From Roseicyclus salinarum (GTDB lineage: Bacteria > Pseudomonadota > Alphaproteobacteria > Rhodobacterales > Rhodobacteraceae): a DNA stretch of 64,000 nt. The notes under the pieces were generated by a model. It did no database searches. It was not told where the DNA came from and saw only the letters and a program-made list of their open reading frames with translations. Location: the NCBI RefSeq assembly GCF_029624655.1, contig NZ_JARRSA010000010.1, positions 1-64,000 on the forward strand, read 5' to 3'. The position numbers were made by a program, and so were the translations under genes. Shown in pieces: positions 9,022-18,600 of this stretch (its first letter is position 1; each line of letters opens with the position of its first letter).

Positions 9022-9506
9022 GCCGGGAGATCCACGTCGAGCCGCTGAACCCCGAGGCCTTCGCGCCCTTCGGCGACGTGCTGGAGGCCGAGGGCGAACC
9101 GGATCGGGTCATCAATGGCGGGCTCTGCGGCCGCTTCCACGACCGCGCCGCGCTCGACTTCTCGGATGGGCGCGCGGGCATCAGCCTGTTCCGCTCCGAG
9201 GCGCGCGTCCTGCCGTGGCGCCTGGAGATGGTCGAACGCCATCCCGATGGGTCTCAGGCCTTCCTGCCCATGACCGCCGATCCGTTCCTCGTCGTGGTCG
9301 CCCCGGATGCGGGCGGCGCGCCGGGCCGCCCGCGCGCGTTCCGCACGGTGCCGGGGCAGGGGGTCAACTTCCACCGCAACACCTGGCATGGCGTCCTGAC
9401 GCCCCTCTCGCCGCCGGGACTATTCGCGGTCGTCGACCGCATCGGGCCGGGCCCCAACCTGCAGGAGCACTGGTTCGACGAGCCATGGCTCGTGACGGAG
9501 CGCTGA
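9018..9506 (+). CDS. allA: ureidoglycolate lyase
   Basis: The 162-residue cupin-fold enzyme splits ureidoglycolate into glyoxylate and urea, the last step of allantoin use. Family landmarks are EPLNPEAFAPFGDVL at the N-terminus, NFHRNTWHGVLTPL with metal/substrate histidines, and the terminal GPGPNLQEHWF. It overlaps the PuuE-UraD gene by four bases. Allantoate amidohydrolase or allantoicase and urate oxidase are not in the window. The next gene, on the opposite strand and ending 86 bp away, belongs to the bhc cluster, which consumes glyoxylate. Confidence 0.9.
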   Translation: MSREIHVEPLNPEAFAPFGDVLEAEGEPDRVINGGLCGRFHDRAALDFSDGRAGISLFRSEARVLPWRLEMVERHPDGSQAFLPMTADPFLVVVAPDAGGAPGRPRAFRTVPGQGVNFHRNTWHGVLTPLSPPGLFAVVDRIGPGPNLQEHWFDEPWLVTER

Positions 9507-9514
9507 GCCCGGCG

Positions 9515-9547
9515 CTTCATCCTTGCCCTTAAACTCCCGCCGGAGGC
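9515..9547. repeat. dispersed intergenic repeat, copy e
   Basis: CTTCATCCTTGCCCTTAAAC followed by TCCCGCCGGAGGC, just downstream of the ureidoglycolate lyase stop. The module is shared with the copy after putA at 19158 and in variant form with the other copies. Confidence 0.55.
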
Positions 9548-9592
9548 TCCCGTCCCCGGCCCCGGGGCGTCTTTCGCCCGCCCGGTCCGCTC

Positions 9593-10591
9593 TCAGACCG
9601 GCACGACCGTCGCAAGCCCCCGGTCCACGGCCGTCTCGACGATCGCGGCGGCAACGGCGAGGTCCTGAAGCCCGACGCCTGTCCCGTCGAACAGCGTGAT
9701 CTCGTCGGCCGAGGTCCGGCCCGGGTGCGTCCCGCCGATCACCGCGCCGATCTGGGTGATGTCGCCCTCGGCCAGGAGGCCGGCCGCGACCGCGTGCTGC
9801 GCTTCGCCGATCGACACCGATTGCGCGACCTCGTCGCAGAATACCGTCGCGCGCCCGAGCAGCGCCGCCTCGACCTCCTGCTTGCCCTTGGTGTCGGTGC
9901 CCATGCAGGCGACATGGGTGCCGGGGCTCACATGATCGGCCATCAGCGTCGGCGCGAAGCTCGACGTGATGGTGATGATGACGTCGGCCTCCGAAAGGCC
10001 CGGCAATTCCACCGCCTCGAAGGGCACGCCCATCTCCCCGGCCACGCGCCCGAGGTTGGGCAGCATCTCGGGGTGCATGTTCCAGCCGATCACCTTCTCG
10101 AAGGCGTGCGTCTCGAGCGCGGCGCGCAGCTGGAAGCCCGCCTGGTGGCCCGCGCCGATCATGCCCAGCACCTTGGCGTCCTTCCGTGCGAGATGCCGGA
10201 TCGACACAGACGAGGCCGCCGCGGTTCGAAGCGCCGTCAGCAGGTTGCCGCCGACCATCGCGCGCACGCGCCCGGTGTCGGGATCGAACAGGAACACCGT
10301 GGACTGGTGGTTGATGATGCCTCTCCGCTCGAGGTTGTGGGGCCAGTAGCCCCCGGCCTTCAGGCCGAGCACGCCGCCCGCCCGGTCGAAGCCGCCCTTG
10401 AACCCGTAAAGCGCGTCCTCGTGTCCGATGGCCTCGCGCACGACGGGGAAGTTGTAGGCCTCGCCCCGCGCCATGGCGGCGAAGACGGACTCGACCGCCG
10501 CGAAGGCGGACCTGCGCGTCAGGAGGTCGGCGATCATGCTTTCGGGCACGATCGCCAGTTCGTTTGCGGGCGCTGCGGTGCCGTCCGCCAT
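9593..10591 (-). CDS. bhcD: iminosuccinate reductase
   Basis: The 332-residue protein belongs to the ornithine cyclodeaminase/mu-crystallin family, with a Rossmann motif VLGMIGAGHQAGFQ. Its position directly after bhcC identifies it as the NAD(P)H-dependent iminosuccinate reductase that regenerates L-aspartate in the beta-hydroxyaspartate cycle described in Paracoccus denitrificans. The start ATG at 10591 shares a base with the bhcC stop (TGATG), so the two are translationally coupled. It is the last gene of the bhcABCD operon. Homology alone would allow another dehydrogenase of this family; the operon context settles the call. Confidence 0.9.
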   Translation of the reverse strand: MADGTAAPANELAIVPESMIADLLTRRSAFAAVESVFAAMARGEAYNFPVVREAIGHEDALYGFKGGFDRAGGVLGLKAGGYWPHNLERRGIINHQSTVFLFDPDTGRVRAMVGGNLLTALRTAAASSVSIRHLARKDAKVLGMIGAGHQAGFQLRAALETHAFEKVIGWNMHPEMLPNLGRVAGEMGVPFEAVELPGLSEADVIITITSSFAPTLMADHVSPGTHVACMGTDTKGKQEVEAALLGRATVFCDEVAQSVSIGEAQHAVAAGLLAEGDITQIGAVIGGTHPGRTSADEITLFDGTGVGLQDLAVAAAIVETAVDRGLATVVPV

Positions 10592-11754
10592 CAGTAGGCC
10601 TTTCCGCGCGCCGAGACCGGCCAGAGCGTCTCGACCACGCCGCCGCGGACGCCGACATACCAGTCGTGGACGTTGCAGGTCGGGTCGCAATGGCCGGGAA
10701 CGAGGCGCAGCTTGTCATTCACTTTCAGAACGCCGTCAGGGTCAGAAACCACGCCGTGCTCGTCCGAGCATTTCACATATTGAACATCCGTCCGCCCGAA
10801 GATCACAGGCAGGCCGCTGTCGACGGACTGCGCCTTGAGGCCGGCGTCGACGATGGCCTTATCGGCCTTGAAGTGGCTCATGACGCTTGTCAGGATGAAC
10901 AGCGCGTTCTCCCATTCGCCCTGGTCGATGCGCTTGCCGTCGCGGTCGAGGATGCGGCCGTAATCGGCGTCCATGAACGCGTAGGACCCGCACTGGAGCT
11001 CGTTGTAGACGCCGGAATTGGACTCGAAGTAATACGAGCCCGTGCCGCCGCCGCCGACGATGTCGCACTCCAGCCCTTCGGACTTCAGCGTGTCCACCGC
11101 GTCCTTCACCATGGCGACCGCGACGTCGATCTTGGCCTTGCGGTCGTCGTAGCTGTCCATGTGCTGCATCGCGCCCTGGTAGGCCTGGATGCCCGCGAAC
11201 TTCAGGCCGGGGGCCGCGTCGATCGCCCTTGCGATCTCGACCACCGCGGGCGTCGTGGTGACGCCGCAGCGGCCCGCGCCGCAGTCGATCTCGACGAGGC
11301 ATTCGATCTGCGTGCCGTGGCGCTGGGCGGCCTCGGACAGGTCCGCCACGTTCGCCACGTCGTCCACGCAGCAGATGGTGCGCGCGCCGAGCTTGGGCAT
11401 CCGCGCGAGGCGGTCGATCTTGGCGGGGTCGCGGACCTGGTTCGACACCAGCACGTCCTTGATCCCGGCGCGGGCGAAGACCTCGGCCTCCGACACTTTC
11501 TGGCAGCAGACGCCGCAAGCGCCGCCGAGGTCGATCTGCAGAAGCGCGACGTCGACCGACTTGTGCATCTTGCCGTGCACGCGGTGGCGCATTCCGTGGG
11601 CGCGGGCGTAGTCGCCCATCTTCTTCACGTTGCGCTCCAGCGCGTCGAGGTCGAGGATCAGGCAGGGCGTCTGGATCTCGGCTTCGGGCATTCCGGGCGC
11701 GGCGGGGATGTCGAAGCCGACTTCGAGGCCTTCGAGGTTGGTGATGTCTTTCAT
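10591..11754 (-). CDS. bhcC: beta-hydroxyaspartate aldolase (D-threonine aldolase-like)
   Basis: This 387-residue PLP enzyme has the alanine-racemase-like N-terminal barrel of D-threonine aldolases. The PLP lysine is probably Lys65 in RVHGKMHKSVDVA, and the metal-binding motif GHCDPTCNVHDW is near residue 355. In the beta-hydroxyaspartate cycle BhcC condenses glycine and glyoxylate to (2R,3S)-beta-hydroxyaspartate. Neighbours bhcA, bhcB and bhcD on the same strand support this over a plain D-threonine aldolase. It begins 67 bp after bhcB ends. ATG at 11754 opens the frame directly before the conserved N-terminus. Confidence 0.92.
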   Translation of the reverse strand: MKDITNLEGLEVGFDIPAAPGMPEAEIQTPCLILDLDALERNVKKMGDYARAHGMRHRVHGKMHKSVDVALLQIDLGGACGVCCQKVSEAEVFARAGIKDVLVSNQVRDPAKIDRLARMPKLGARTICCVDDVANVADLSEAAQRHGTQIECLVEIDCGAGRCGVTTTPAVVEIARAIDAAPGLKFAGIQAYQGAMQHMDSYDDRKAKIDVAVAMVKDAVDTLKSEGLECDIVGGGGTGSYYFESNSGVYNELQCGSYAFMDADYGRILDRDGKRIDQGEWENALFILTSVMSHFKADKAIVDAGLKAQSVDSGLPVIFGRTDVQYVKCSDEHGVVSDPDGVLKVNDKLRLVPGHCDPTCNVHDWYVGVRGGVVETLWPVSARGKAY

Positions 11755-11821
11755 GGTCTTGTCTCCGAGTTGTGCGGGTGCGGCGGGACGCGGCCCGCCG
11801 GAATGTTCGATGCCGAGGCGC

Positions 11822-12799
11822 TCAGGCCATCCAGGGCAGCTTGTCGAGGTCGACGTTTCCGCCGGTGATGATCACGCCCACGCGCTTGCCCCGGAACACG
11901 TCGGGGTTCTTGAGGATCGTGGCCAGCGGGACCGCGCAGGACGGCTCCATCACGATCTTCATGCGCGCCCATGTCAGCTTCATCGCCTCGACGATCTCGT
12001 CCTCGCTGGCCGTCAGGATGTCGGTGACGTGGTTCGACACGAAATGCCACGTCCGCTCCTTCAGGGGCACCTTCAGGCCGTCGGCGATCGTCACCGGGGC
12101 GTCGTCGGCGATGATATGGCCGGCCTTGAAGCTGCGGTAGGCGTCGTCTGCCTGCTCGGGTTCGGCGGCGTAGATCTCGATCCCGGGGGCGATGTTGGAC
12201 AGCGTCAGGCAGCAGCCCGACACCATGCCGCCGCCGCCGATGGGCGCGATCACGGCGTCGAGCCCATCGACCTGGTCCAGCAGCTCGCGCGAGCATGTCG
12301 CCTGGCCCGCGATGACGCGCGGATCGTTGTAGGGGTGGACGAAATCGGCGCCCGTCGCCGCGTGCACCTCGGCGAAGACGGCCTCGCGGCTCGTGGTCGA
12401 TGGCTCGCATTCGGTGATGATGCCGCCGTAGCCGCGCACGGCCGCCTTCTTGGCCTCGGGTGCGGTGCGCGGCATCACGACGTGGCAGGGGATGCCGCGG
12501 CGGCCCGCGGCATAGGACAGCGACAGCGCGTGGTTGCCGCTGGAATGGGTGGCCACGCCCCTGGATGCCGCCTCGTCGGAGAGGCCGAAGACGGCGTTGG
12601 TGGCGCCGCGCACCTTGAAGGCGCCGGCCTTCTGGAAGTTCTCGCACTTGAAGAACAGCCGGGCTCCGGTCAGCTCGTCCATGAAACGCGAGGTCAGGAC
12701 GGGCGTGCGGTGGATGTGCGGCGTGATGCGGTCATGCGCGGCGAGAACGTCGTCCCAGTCCGGGAGGTCCAGTGCGCCGTCGGCGGTCGTATCCTTCAT
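11822..12799 (-). CDS. bhcB: beta-hydroxyaspartate dehydratase (threonine dehydratase-like)
   Basis: The 325-residue fold-type II PLP enzyme carries the PLP lysine at about residue 62 (FQKAGAFKVRGA), the phosphate loop SSGNHALSLSYAAG and the glycine-rich IAPIGGGGMVSGC. BhcB removes water from beta-hydroxyaspartate to give iminosuccinate, the substrate of BhcD. No C-terminal ACT regulatory domain is present, as expected for this family. It lies 22 bp after bhcA. The ATG at 12799 has a GGTGAGG ribosome-binding sequence close by. A second threonine dehydratase-like gene at 58106 is not part of this operon. Confidence 0.92.
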   Translation of the reverse strand: MKDTTADGALDLPDWDDVLAAHDRITPHIHRTPVLTSRFMDELTGARLFFKCENFQKAGAFKVRGATNAVFGLSDEAASRGVATHSSGNHALSLSYAAGRRGIPCHVVMPRTAPEAKKAAVRGYGGIITECEPSTTSREAVFAEVHAATGADFVHPYNDPRVIAGQATCSRELLDQVDGLDAVIAPIGGGGMVSGCCLTLSNIAPGIEIYAAEPEQADDAYRSFKAGHIIADDAPVTIADGLKVPLKERTWHFVSNHVTDILTASEDEIVEAMKLTWARMKIVMEPSCAVPLATILKNPDVFRGKRVGVIITGGNVDLDKLPWMA

Positions 12800-12821
12800 G
12801 TCCTCACCTTTCGTTCGGGTT

Positions 12822-14012
12822 TCATTCGGCCGCCAGCGCGATGGAGGGCGCCGTGCTGCGATAGACGTCCTGCGCCGCCGCGACGCCCGATCCGAGCTTC
12901 ACGTCGAGGCCGAGGTCGGCCATGGCCATCTCGGCCGTCGCGATCCCGCTGAGCGCGAGGACGTCGGTGAGCATCCCCAGATGCCCGATGCGGAACACCT
13001 TGCCCGCGACCTCGCCCAGCCCGACGCCGAAGGCGACGCCGTAGGTCTCTGCGGCATGGGTGACGATGCGCGTGGCGTCGAACCCCTCGGGCGTGCGGAT
13101 CGCGCTGACCGAGTTTGACCGGAGTTCGGGCCGGGCCGCGCAAAGCGTCAGGCCCCAGGCGTCGACGGCGGCCCTTATGCCGTCCGCGATGCGCGCGTGG
13201 CGGGCGAAGACGGCCTCCAGCCCTTCGTCGAGCAGCATCCCGGTGCTGACCTTCAGGCCGTTCAGCAGGCCCACGGCGGGCGTATAGGGATAGCCGTTCG
13301 CGGCGTAGCTGCGCGCCATGTCGCGGATGTCGTAGAAGCAGCGCGGCAGGCCGCCGGTCGCGGTCGCGGCCATCGCCTTCGACGAGAAGCCGGTGATGGC
13401 GAGGCCCGCGGGCAGCATGAAGCCCTTCTGCGAGCCGGTGACGGCGACGTCCACGCCCCATGCGTCGAACTCGAACGGCATCGAGGCGATGGACGAGACG
13501 CCATCGACGAACATCAGCGCCGGGTGTCCCGCCGCGTCCATCACCAGGCGCACCGCGGCGATGTCCGACACGACGCCGGTCGCAGTCTCGTTGTGGGTCG
13601 CGAGGACCGCCTTGATGCGGTGGCCCGCATCCTTCGAGAGGATCTCCTCGAACCGGTCGGCGGGGATGCCTTCACCCCACGGCACCTCGACCACCTCGAC
13701 CGTCAGGCCGTGGCGCTGGCACATGTCGATCCATCGGTGGCTGAACATGCCGTTGCGCGCCGCGAGGACGGTGTCGCCCGGCGACAGGGTGTTGGTGATC
13801 GCGACTTCCCAGCCGCCGGTCCCGGTGGCGGGAAAGACGAAGACCTCGGCCGTCTCCGACTTCAGGACGCGCCGAACGCCGTCCAGCGCCGGCCGGAGGA
13901 TGTCGGCGAACATCGAGGACCTGTGGTCGAGCGTCGGCATGTCGCAGGCGCGCCTGAGGCTTTCCGGCATGTTGGTCGGTCCCGGAATGAAAACCGGATT
14001 CTGGAGGCTCAT
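12822..14012 (-). CDS. bhcA: L-aspartate:glyoxylate aminotransferase
   Basis: This 396-residue class V aminotransferase resembles serine/alanine-glyoxylate aminotransferases (NPVFIPGPTNMPESLRRACD at the start). The PLP lysine is near residue 196 in VTGSQKGFMLPAG. As first gene of the bhc operon it would transfer the amino group of aspartate to glyoxylate, yielding glycine and oxaloacetate, the net product of the cycle. The ATG at 14012 is preferred over one at 14042 because AAGGAG lies about 7 bases upstream and the conserved N-terminus begins there. It is divergent from bhcR, with an AT-rich operator region between them. Confidence 0.93.
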   Translation of the reverse strand: MSLQNPVFIPGPTNMPESLRRACDMPTLDHRSSMFADILRPALDGVRRVLKSETAEVFVFPATGTGGWEVAITNTLSPGDTVLAARNGMFSHRWIDMCQRHGLTVEVVEVPWGEGIPADRFEEILSKDAGHRIKAVLATHNETATGVVSDIAAVRLVMDAAGHPALMFVDGVSSIASMPFEFDAWGVDVAVTGSQKGFMLPAGLAITGFSSKAMAATATGGLPRCFYDIRDMARSYAANGYPYTPAVGLLNGLKVSTGMLLDEGLEAVFARHARIADGIRAAVDAWGLTLCAARPELRSNSVSAIRTPEGFDATRIVTHAAETYGVAFGVGLGEVAGKVFRIGHLGMLTDVLALSGIATAEMAMADLGLDVKLGSGVAAAQDVYRSTAPSIALAAE

Positions 14013-14070
14013 GGCCGTCTCCTTCCCTTGCTGCACGGACATTACGGGCGCACCCGCACGGCGGCAATTT

Positions 14071-14091
14071 TTTTGAAAGCATTTTTCAAAA
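14071..14091. promoter_or_regulatory. candidate BhcR (IclR-type) operator 1
   Basis: TTTTGAAA and TTTCAAAA form a perfect 8-bp inverted repeat around a 5-base spacer (GCATT), 59 bp upstream of bhcA. The core TGAAA-N5-TTTCA equals the layout of IclR-family operators such as those of KdgR. A second copy lies at 14147-14161. The assignment to BhcR is inferred from position. Confidence 0.6.
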
Positions 14092-14146
14092 GTATTGGTT
14101 CCCGAGAGACTTTAATGATAACAGTGTCTTAGAATTTTTCGCCAGT

Positions 14147-14161
14147 TGAAAGAGTTTTTCA
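14147..14161. promoter_or_regulatory. candidate BhcR (IclR-type) operator 2
   Basis: TGAAA-GAGTT-TTTCA, the same core and 5-base spacer as operator 1, centred 73 bp from it (close to seven helical turns) and 30 bp upstream of the bhcR start. It is well placed for autoregulation of bhcR. Confidence 0.55.
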
Positions 14162-14191
14162 CTGCGCTGCAGCATCAGGGAGCGACCGAAG

Positions 14192-15031
14192 ATGCCCGAA
14201 GACGCGACGCCCGAATCCCCGCGCCGGGCGAGGGGCCGGCCCAAGGCCTGGTCCGACCGCACCGAACAGAACACGATCAAGTCTCTCGACCGCGCGATGG
14301 AGGTGTTCGAACATCTCTCGACCACGGCCGGCGCCACCCTGTCCGAACTTGCCGCAGACACCGGCCAGGCGCCGGCGACGGCCTACCGCATCCTCGTGAC
14401 GCTTCAGGCGCGCGGATTGGTGGAGTTCGACCCCGGCCCGCAGCTTTGGCACATCGGGCCCCGCGCCTTCCTGATCGGGGCGCGCTACCTGCGCCGCACC
14501 TCGCTGGTGGAGCGCGCGCGGCCTGTCCTGCGCCACTTGATGGAACGGACGGGCGAGACCGCGAACCTCGGGATCGCGCGCGAGGGCGATGTCCTTTTCG
14601 TCAGCCAGGTCGAGACCCATGCCTCGATCCGCGCCTTCTTCCCGCCCGGAACCCTGTCGCCGATGCACGCATCGGGCATCGGCAAGGCGATCCTCGCCAA
14701 CATGCCCTCCGAACGGCGCGCGCAGTTGTTCCGCATGGGAGAGCCCGTGCGCTTCACGCCGCGCACGCTGGTCGCGCCCGACCTGCTCGAGGCGGACCTG
14801 GCCGAGACGCGCGCGCGCGGCTTCGCCATCGACGACGAGGAAAAAACCGAGGGAATGCGCTGCATCGCGGCCCCGGTCTTCGACCTGCATGGCGAGGTCG
14901 TGGCGGGCATCTCGGTGTCCGGGCCCTCGGCCCGCGTGACCCATGCCGAGATCGGGCGGCTGGCCGAAGCCGTATGCGAGGCAGCGCGCGCGCTGTCCGC
15001 GGTCCTCGGCGCGCGCCCAGACGAAGGCTAA
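14192..15031 (+). CDS. bhcR: IclR-family transcriptional regulator of the bhc operon
   Basis: The 279-residue protein has an N-terminal winged helix (IKSLDRAMEVFEHLS, ATAYRILVTLQARGLVEF) and a C-terminal IclR effector domain (FPPGTLSPMHASGIGKAILA, DDEEKTEGMRCIAAPVFD). It is divergent from bhcA, as is bhcR in Paracoccus, where BhcR senses glyoxylate and controls the cycle. A charged basic N-terminal extension (RRARGRPKAW) precedes the DNA-binding domain. The intergenic region carries two inverted repeats suited to it. It ends 12 bp from the convergent putR stop. Confidence 0.9.
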   Translation: MPEDATPESPRRARGRPKAWSDRTEQNTIKSLDRAMEVFEHLSTTAGATLSELAADTGQAPATAYRILVTLQARGLVEFDPGPQLWHIGPRAFLIGARYLRRTSLVERARPVLRHLMERTGETANLGIAREGDVLFVSQVETHASIRAFFPPGTLSPMHASGIGKAILANMPSERRAQLFRMGEPVRFTPRTLVAPDLLEADLAETRARGFAIDDEEKTEGMRCIAAPVFDLHGEVVAGISVSGPSARVTHAEIGRLAEAVCEAARALSAVLGARPDEG

Positions 15032-15043
15032 GGCGCGCGCCGC

Positions 15044-15556
15044 TCAAAGGCCGTCCGAGACGTCCTTCACCGCCTCCATCGAGACATGGGTTGAGGTGCC
15101 GGCGACGTGGGGCAGGGTCGAGATCACCTCTCCCAGCACGCGGCGGTAATCCTCGATATTCGCGCTGCGCACCTTCAGAAGGTAGTCGAAACCGCCCGCG
15201 ATCATGTGGCACTCCTCGATCTCGGGCACCGACTGGACAGCCTTGTTGAACGCCCCGAGAGCCGCCTCGCGCGTCGCGGAAAGCCGGACCTGGACGAAGC
15301 TGACGTGGCTGCGCCCGAGGCGCACGGCGTCGAGAACGGCGCGGTAGCCGCGGATGTATCCCGCCGCCTCCAGCTTCTTCATCCTGACCTGGCAGGGCGT
15401 CTTGGAAAGCCCCACGCGCCCGGCAAGCTCGGTCACGGGGATGCGGCCCTCGCGCGACAGGACGGCGAGAATCCTGTGGTCGTAGGCGTCAAGTGAACCG
15501 GATTTGGCGGTATCTGGCGGCAAAATATCTGTCCAAAGTCCAAAAATACGTCTCAT
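15044..15556 (-). CDS. putR: Lrp/AsnC-family regulator of proline use
   Basis: The 170-residue protein has an N-terminal AsnC-type HTH (LDAYDHRILAVLSREGRIPV, VGLSKTPCQVRMKKLEAAG) and a C-terminal RAM ligand domain (EIEECHMIAGGFDYLLKV). It is divergent from putA with about 60 bp between the starts, the arrangement of PutR in Rhodobacter and Agrobacterium, where it activates putA in response to proline. The ATG at 15556 has GGAG directly abutting it, which is an unusual spacing. An in-frame TTG 11 codons downstream is an alternative start. Confidence 0.87.
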   Translation of the reverse strand: MRRIFGLWTDILPPDTAKSGSLDAYDHRILAVLSREGRIPVTELAGRVGLSKTPCQVRMKKLEAAGYIRGYRAVLDAVRLGRSHVSFVQVRLSATREAALGAFNKAVQSVPEIEECHMIAGGFDYLLKVRSANIEDYRRVLGEVISTLPHVAGTSTHVSMEAVKDVSDGL

Positions 15557-15585
15557 CTCCTACATTAACAGATAATTACGGGCAA

Positions 15586-15599
15586 CCTGACCATTCAGG
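15586..15599. promoter_or_regulatory. small inverted repeat in the putR-putA promoter region
   Basis: CCTGA-CCAT-TCAGG, a 5-bp perfect inverted repeat about 19 bp before the putA start. It is a possible PutR half-site pair, but short enough to be chance. Confidence 0.3.
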
Positions 15600-15617
15600 A
15601 AGTGGTAGGATTGGCCC

Positions 15618-18600
15618 ATGAACGATCTCAGCCTCATGACCCCCGACCTTGCGTTGCACCGCGCCGCCGTGCGCGCACGCCACGTTGCGCCCGAGGCCGA
15701 GGTTCTCTCGGCGCTGGCCGACCCCGCGCCGATGACGCCCGAGCTGCGACAGGCCGCGACGCTGCGCGCCGCCACGCTGGTCGACCGGATGCGCGGCGGG
15801 TCGCGGCCCGGCCTGATGGAGGTCTTCCTTGCCGAATACGGCCTCTCGACCGAGGAGGGGATCGCGCTCATGTGCCTTGCCGAGGCGCTTTTGCGGGTCC
15901 CTGACGCCGAGACGGTCGACGACCTGATCGAGGACAAGATCGCGCCCTCCGACTGGGGCACGCATCTGGGACGCTCCTCGTCCTCGCTGGTGAACGCCTC
16001 GACATGGGCGCTCATGCTGACCGGCCGCGTCCTGCGCGATGGCCGGCAGCAGGGTGTCGCCCGGACGCTGCGCGGCGCCGTCAAGCGTCTGGGCGAGCCG
16101 GTGATCCGTACCGCGGTGCGCCGGGCGATGCGCGAGATGGGCAACCAGTTCGTCCTCGGCGAGGATATCGGCGCGGCGATGTCGCGGGCCGAGGCGCAGG
16201 AGGCGCGCGGCTACGCCTATTCCTACGACATGCTGGGCGAGGCGGCGCTGACGGCGGCGGACGCGCGGGCGTTCTTCCTGTCCTACTCGGAGGCGATCGC
16301 GGCGATCGCGCGGGCATCGGGCAGCGGCGATGTCGCCGACAATCCCGGTATCTCGATCAAGCTTTCCGCGCTGCATCCCCGCTACGAGGAAGCGCAGCGC
16401 GAACGCGTGATGGCGGAACTGGTGCCCCGCGTCCGCGAGCTCGCGCGCGCCGCGCGCGCCGCGAACATGGGCCTGAGCATCGACGCGGAAGAGGCCGACA
16501 GGCTGGAGATCTCGCTCGACGTGATCGAGGCCGTCGCGCGCGACCCCGAACTTGCGGGGTGGGACGGGTTCGGCGTGGTCATCCAGGCCTATTCCCGCCG
16601 CGCCGCGCCGGTGATCGACTGGGTCCACGCGCTGGCCGAAAGCCTCGGACGCCGCTTCATGGTGCGCCTCGTCAAGGGCGCCTACTGGGACACCGAGATC
16701 AAGCGCGCGCAGGTCGAGGGGCTGCCCGATTTTCCCGTCTTCACCCGGAAGGCCGCCACGGACGTCTCCTACATCTCCTGCGCGCGCAGGCTTCTTGGCA
16801 TGACGCCGCGGATCTATCCGCAATTCGCCACCCACAACGCCCACACCGTCGCCGCGATCCTCGAGATGGCCGGTGACGACCGCAGAAGCTTCGAGTTCCA
16901 GCGCCTGCACGGCATGGGCGAGGCGCTGCACGACATGGTGAAGGCGGACGAGGGCACCCGCTGCCGCATCTACGCCCCGGTCGGCGCGCATCGCGACCTT
17001 CTGGCCTACCTCGTGCGCCGCCTGCTGGAGAACGGCGCGAACAGCTCCTTCGTGAACCAGGTGCTCGACGGAAGCGTGCCGTCCCGCACCGTGGCCGCCG
17101 ATCCCTTCGAGGCCGAGGGCCTCGGCCGCGCGCATCCCGCCGTGAAGGCGCCAGCCGACCTCTACGCGCCCGAGCGGACGAATTCGCGCGGGTGGGACCT
17201 GCACGACCCGGTGACGCTCGAGGCGCTGGAGACCGCGCGCGCCCCGTTCCGCGACACGCGCTGGACCGCAGGCCCCGTCCTCGCAATCGAGCCGGGGCAG
17301 GGCGCGTCGGAGGCCGTGCGCAACCCCGCCGACCCCGAGGATCTCGTGGGGCAGGTCACGCAGACGGCCCCCGAGGATGTCGCCCGCGCCGCGCGCGCCG
17401 CACGGCCCTGGGACGCGGACGCCGCAGCCCGCGCCGCGGCGCTGACACGCGCCGCCGACCTCTACGAGGCCCACGCGCCCGAGCTTTTCGCCATCGTCGC
17501 CCGCGAGGCCGGCAAGACCCCGAAGGACGCCGTCGCGGAAGTGCGCGAGGCGGTGGACTTCCTGCGCTATTACGCCGCCCGCGCGACCGAGGTGGCCGAC
17601 CCGCCGCAGGGCGTCTTCACCTGCATCAGCCCGTGGAACTTTCCGCTGGCGATCTTCACAGGCCAGATCGTGGCCGCCCTCGCCGCCGGCAACGCGGTGC
17701 TCGCCAAGCCCGCCGAGGCGACGCCGCTCGTCGCGGCGCGCGCCGTCGCGCTTTTGCACGAGGCGGGCGTGCCCCTGGCCGCGCTGCAGTTCCTTCCCGG
17801 TACGGGGTCGGGCATCGGCCGCGCGCTCACCTCGGACCCGGCGGTGGCCGGCGTCGCCTTCACCGGCTCGACCGGGACCGCTCAGGCCATCCACCGGGCA
17901 ATGGCCGACACCCTCGACCCCGGCGCGCCGCTGATCGCCGAGACCGGCGGGATCAACGCCATGATCGTCGACAGCACGGCGTTGCCCGAACAGGCGGTGC
18001 GCGACATCGTCGCCTCGGCCTTCCAGTCCGCGGGCCAGCGCTGCTCGGCGCTGAGGATCCTCTACCTGCAGGAGGACATCGCCCCGGCCTTCCTCAGGAT
18101 GCTGTTCGGCGCGATGGACGAACTGCGTCTCGGCGATCCGTGGGACCACGCGACCGACGTCGGCCCCGTCATCGACGCGGCCGCCCGCGACGGCATCCGC
18201 GCCCATGTCGAGGCGGCGCGGGCCGAGGGCCGCGTGATGCATGAACTCCCAGCCCCCGCTCAGGGCCATTTCGTGGCCCCTGTCGTCCTGCGCGTCTCGG
18301 GCATGGCCGAGATGGAGCGCGAGGTCTTCGGGCCGGTCCTGCACGTCGCGACCTACCGCGCGGACCGAACGCTTGCCGTGGTCGACGCCGTGAACGCGGC
18401 CGGCTACGGCCTGACCTTCGGCCTGCACACGCGCATCGACACGCGTGTCGAAGAGGTGCGGGCCGCCATCCGCGCCGGCAACGTCTACGTCAACCGAAAC
18501 CAGATCGGCGCGGTCGTCGGCAGCCAGCCCTTCGGCGGCTGCGGGCTGTCGGGCACCGGGCCCAAGGCGGGCGGCCCGCTCTACGTGCCGCGCTTCTGCA

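Noticed and set aside
10591-11754. Plain D-threonine aldolase
   Set aside because: The family fold is the same, but the coupling to bhcA, bhcB, bhcD and bhcR makes beta-hydroxyaspartate aldolase the better call.
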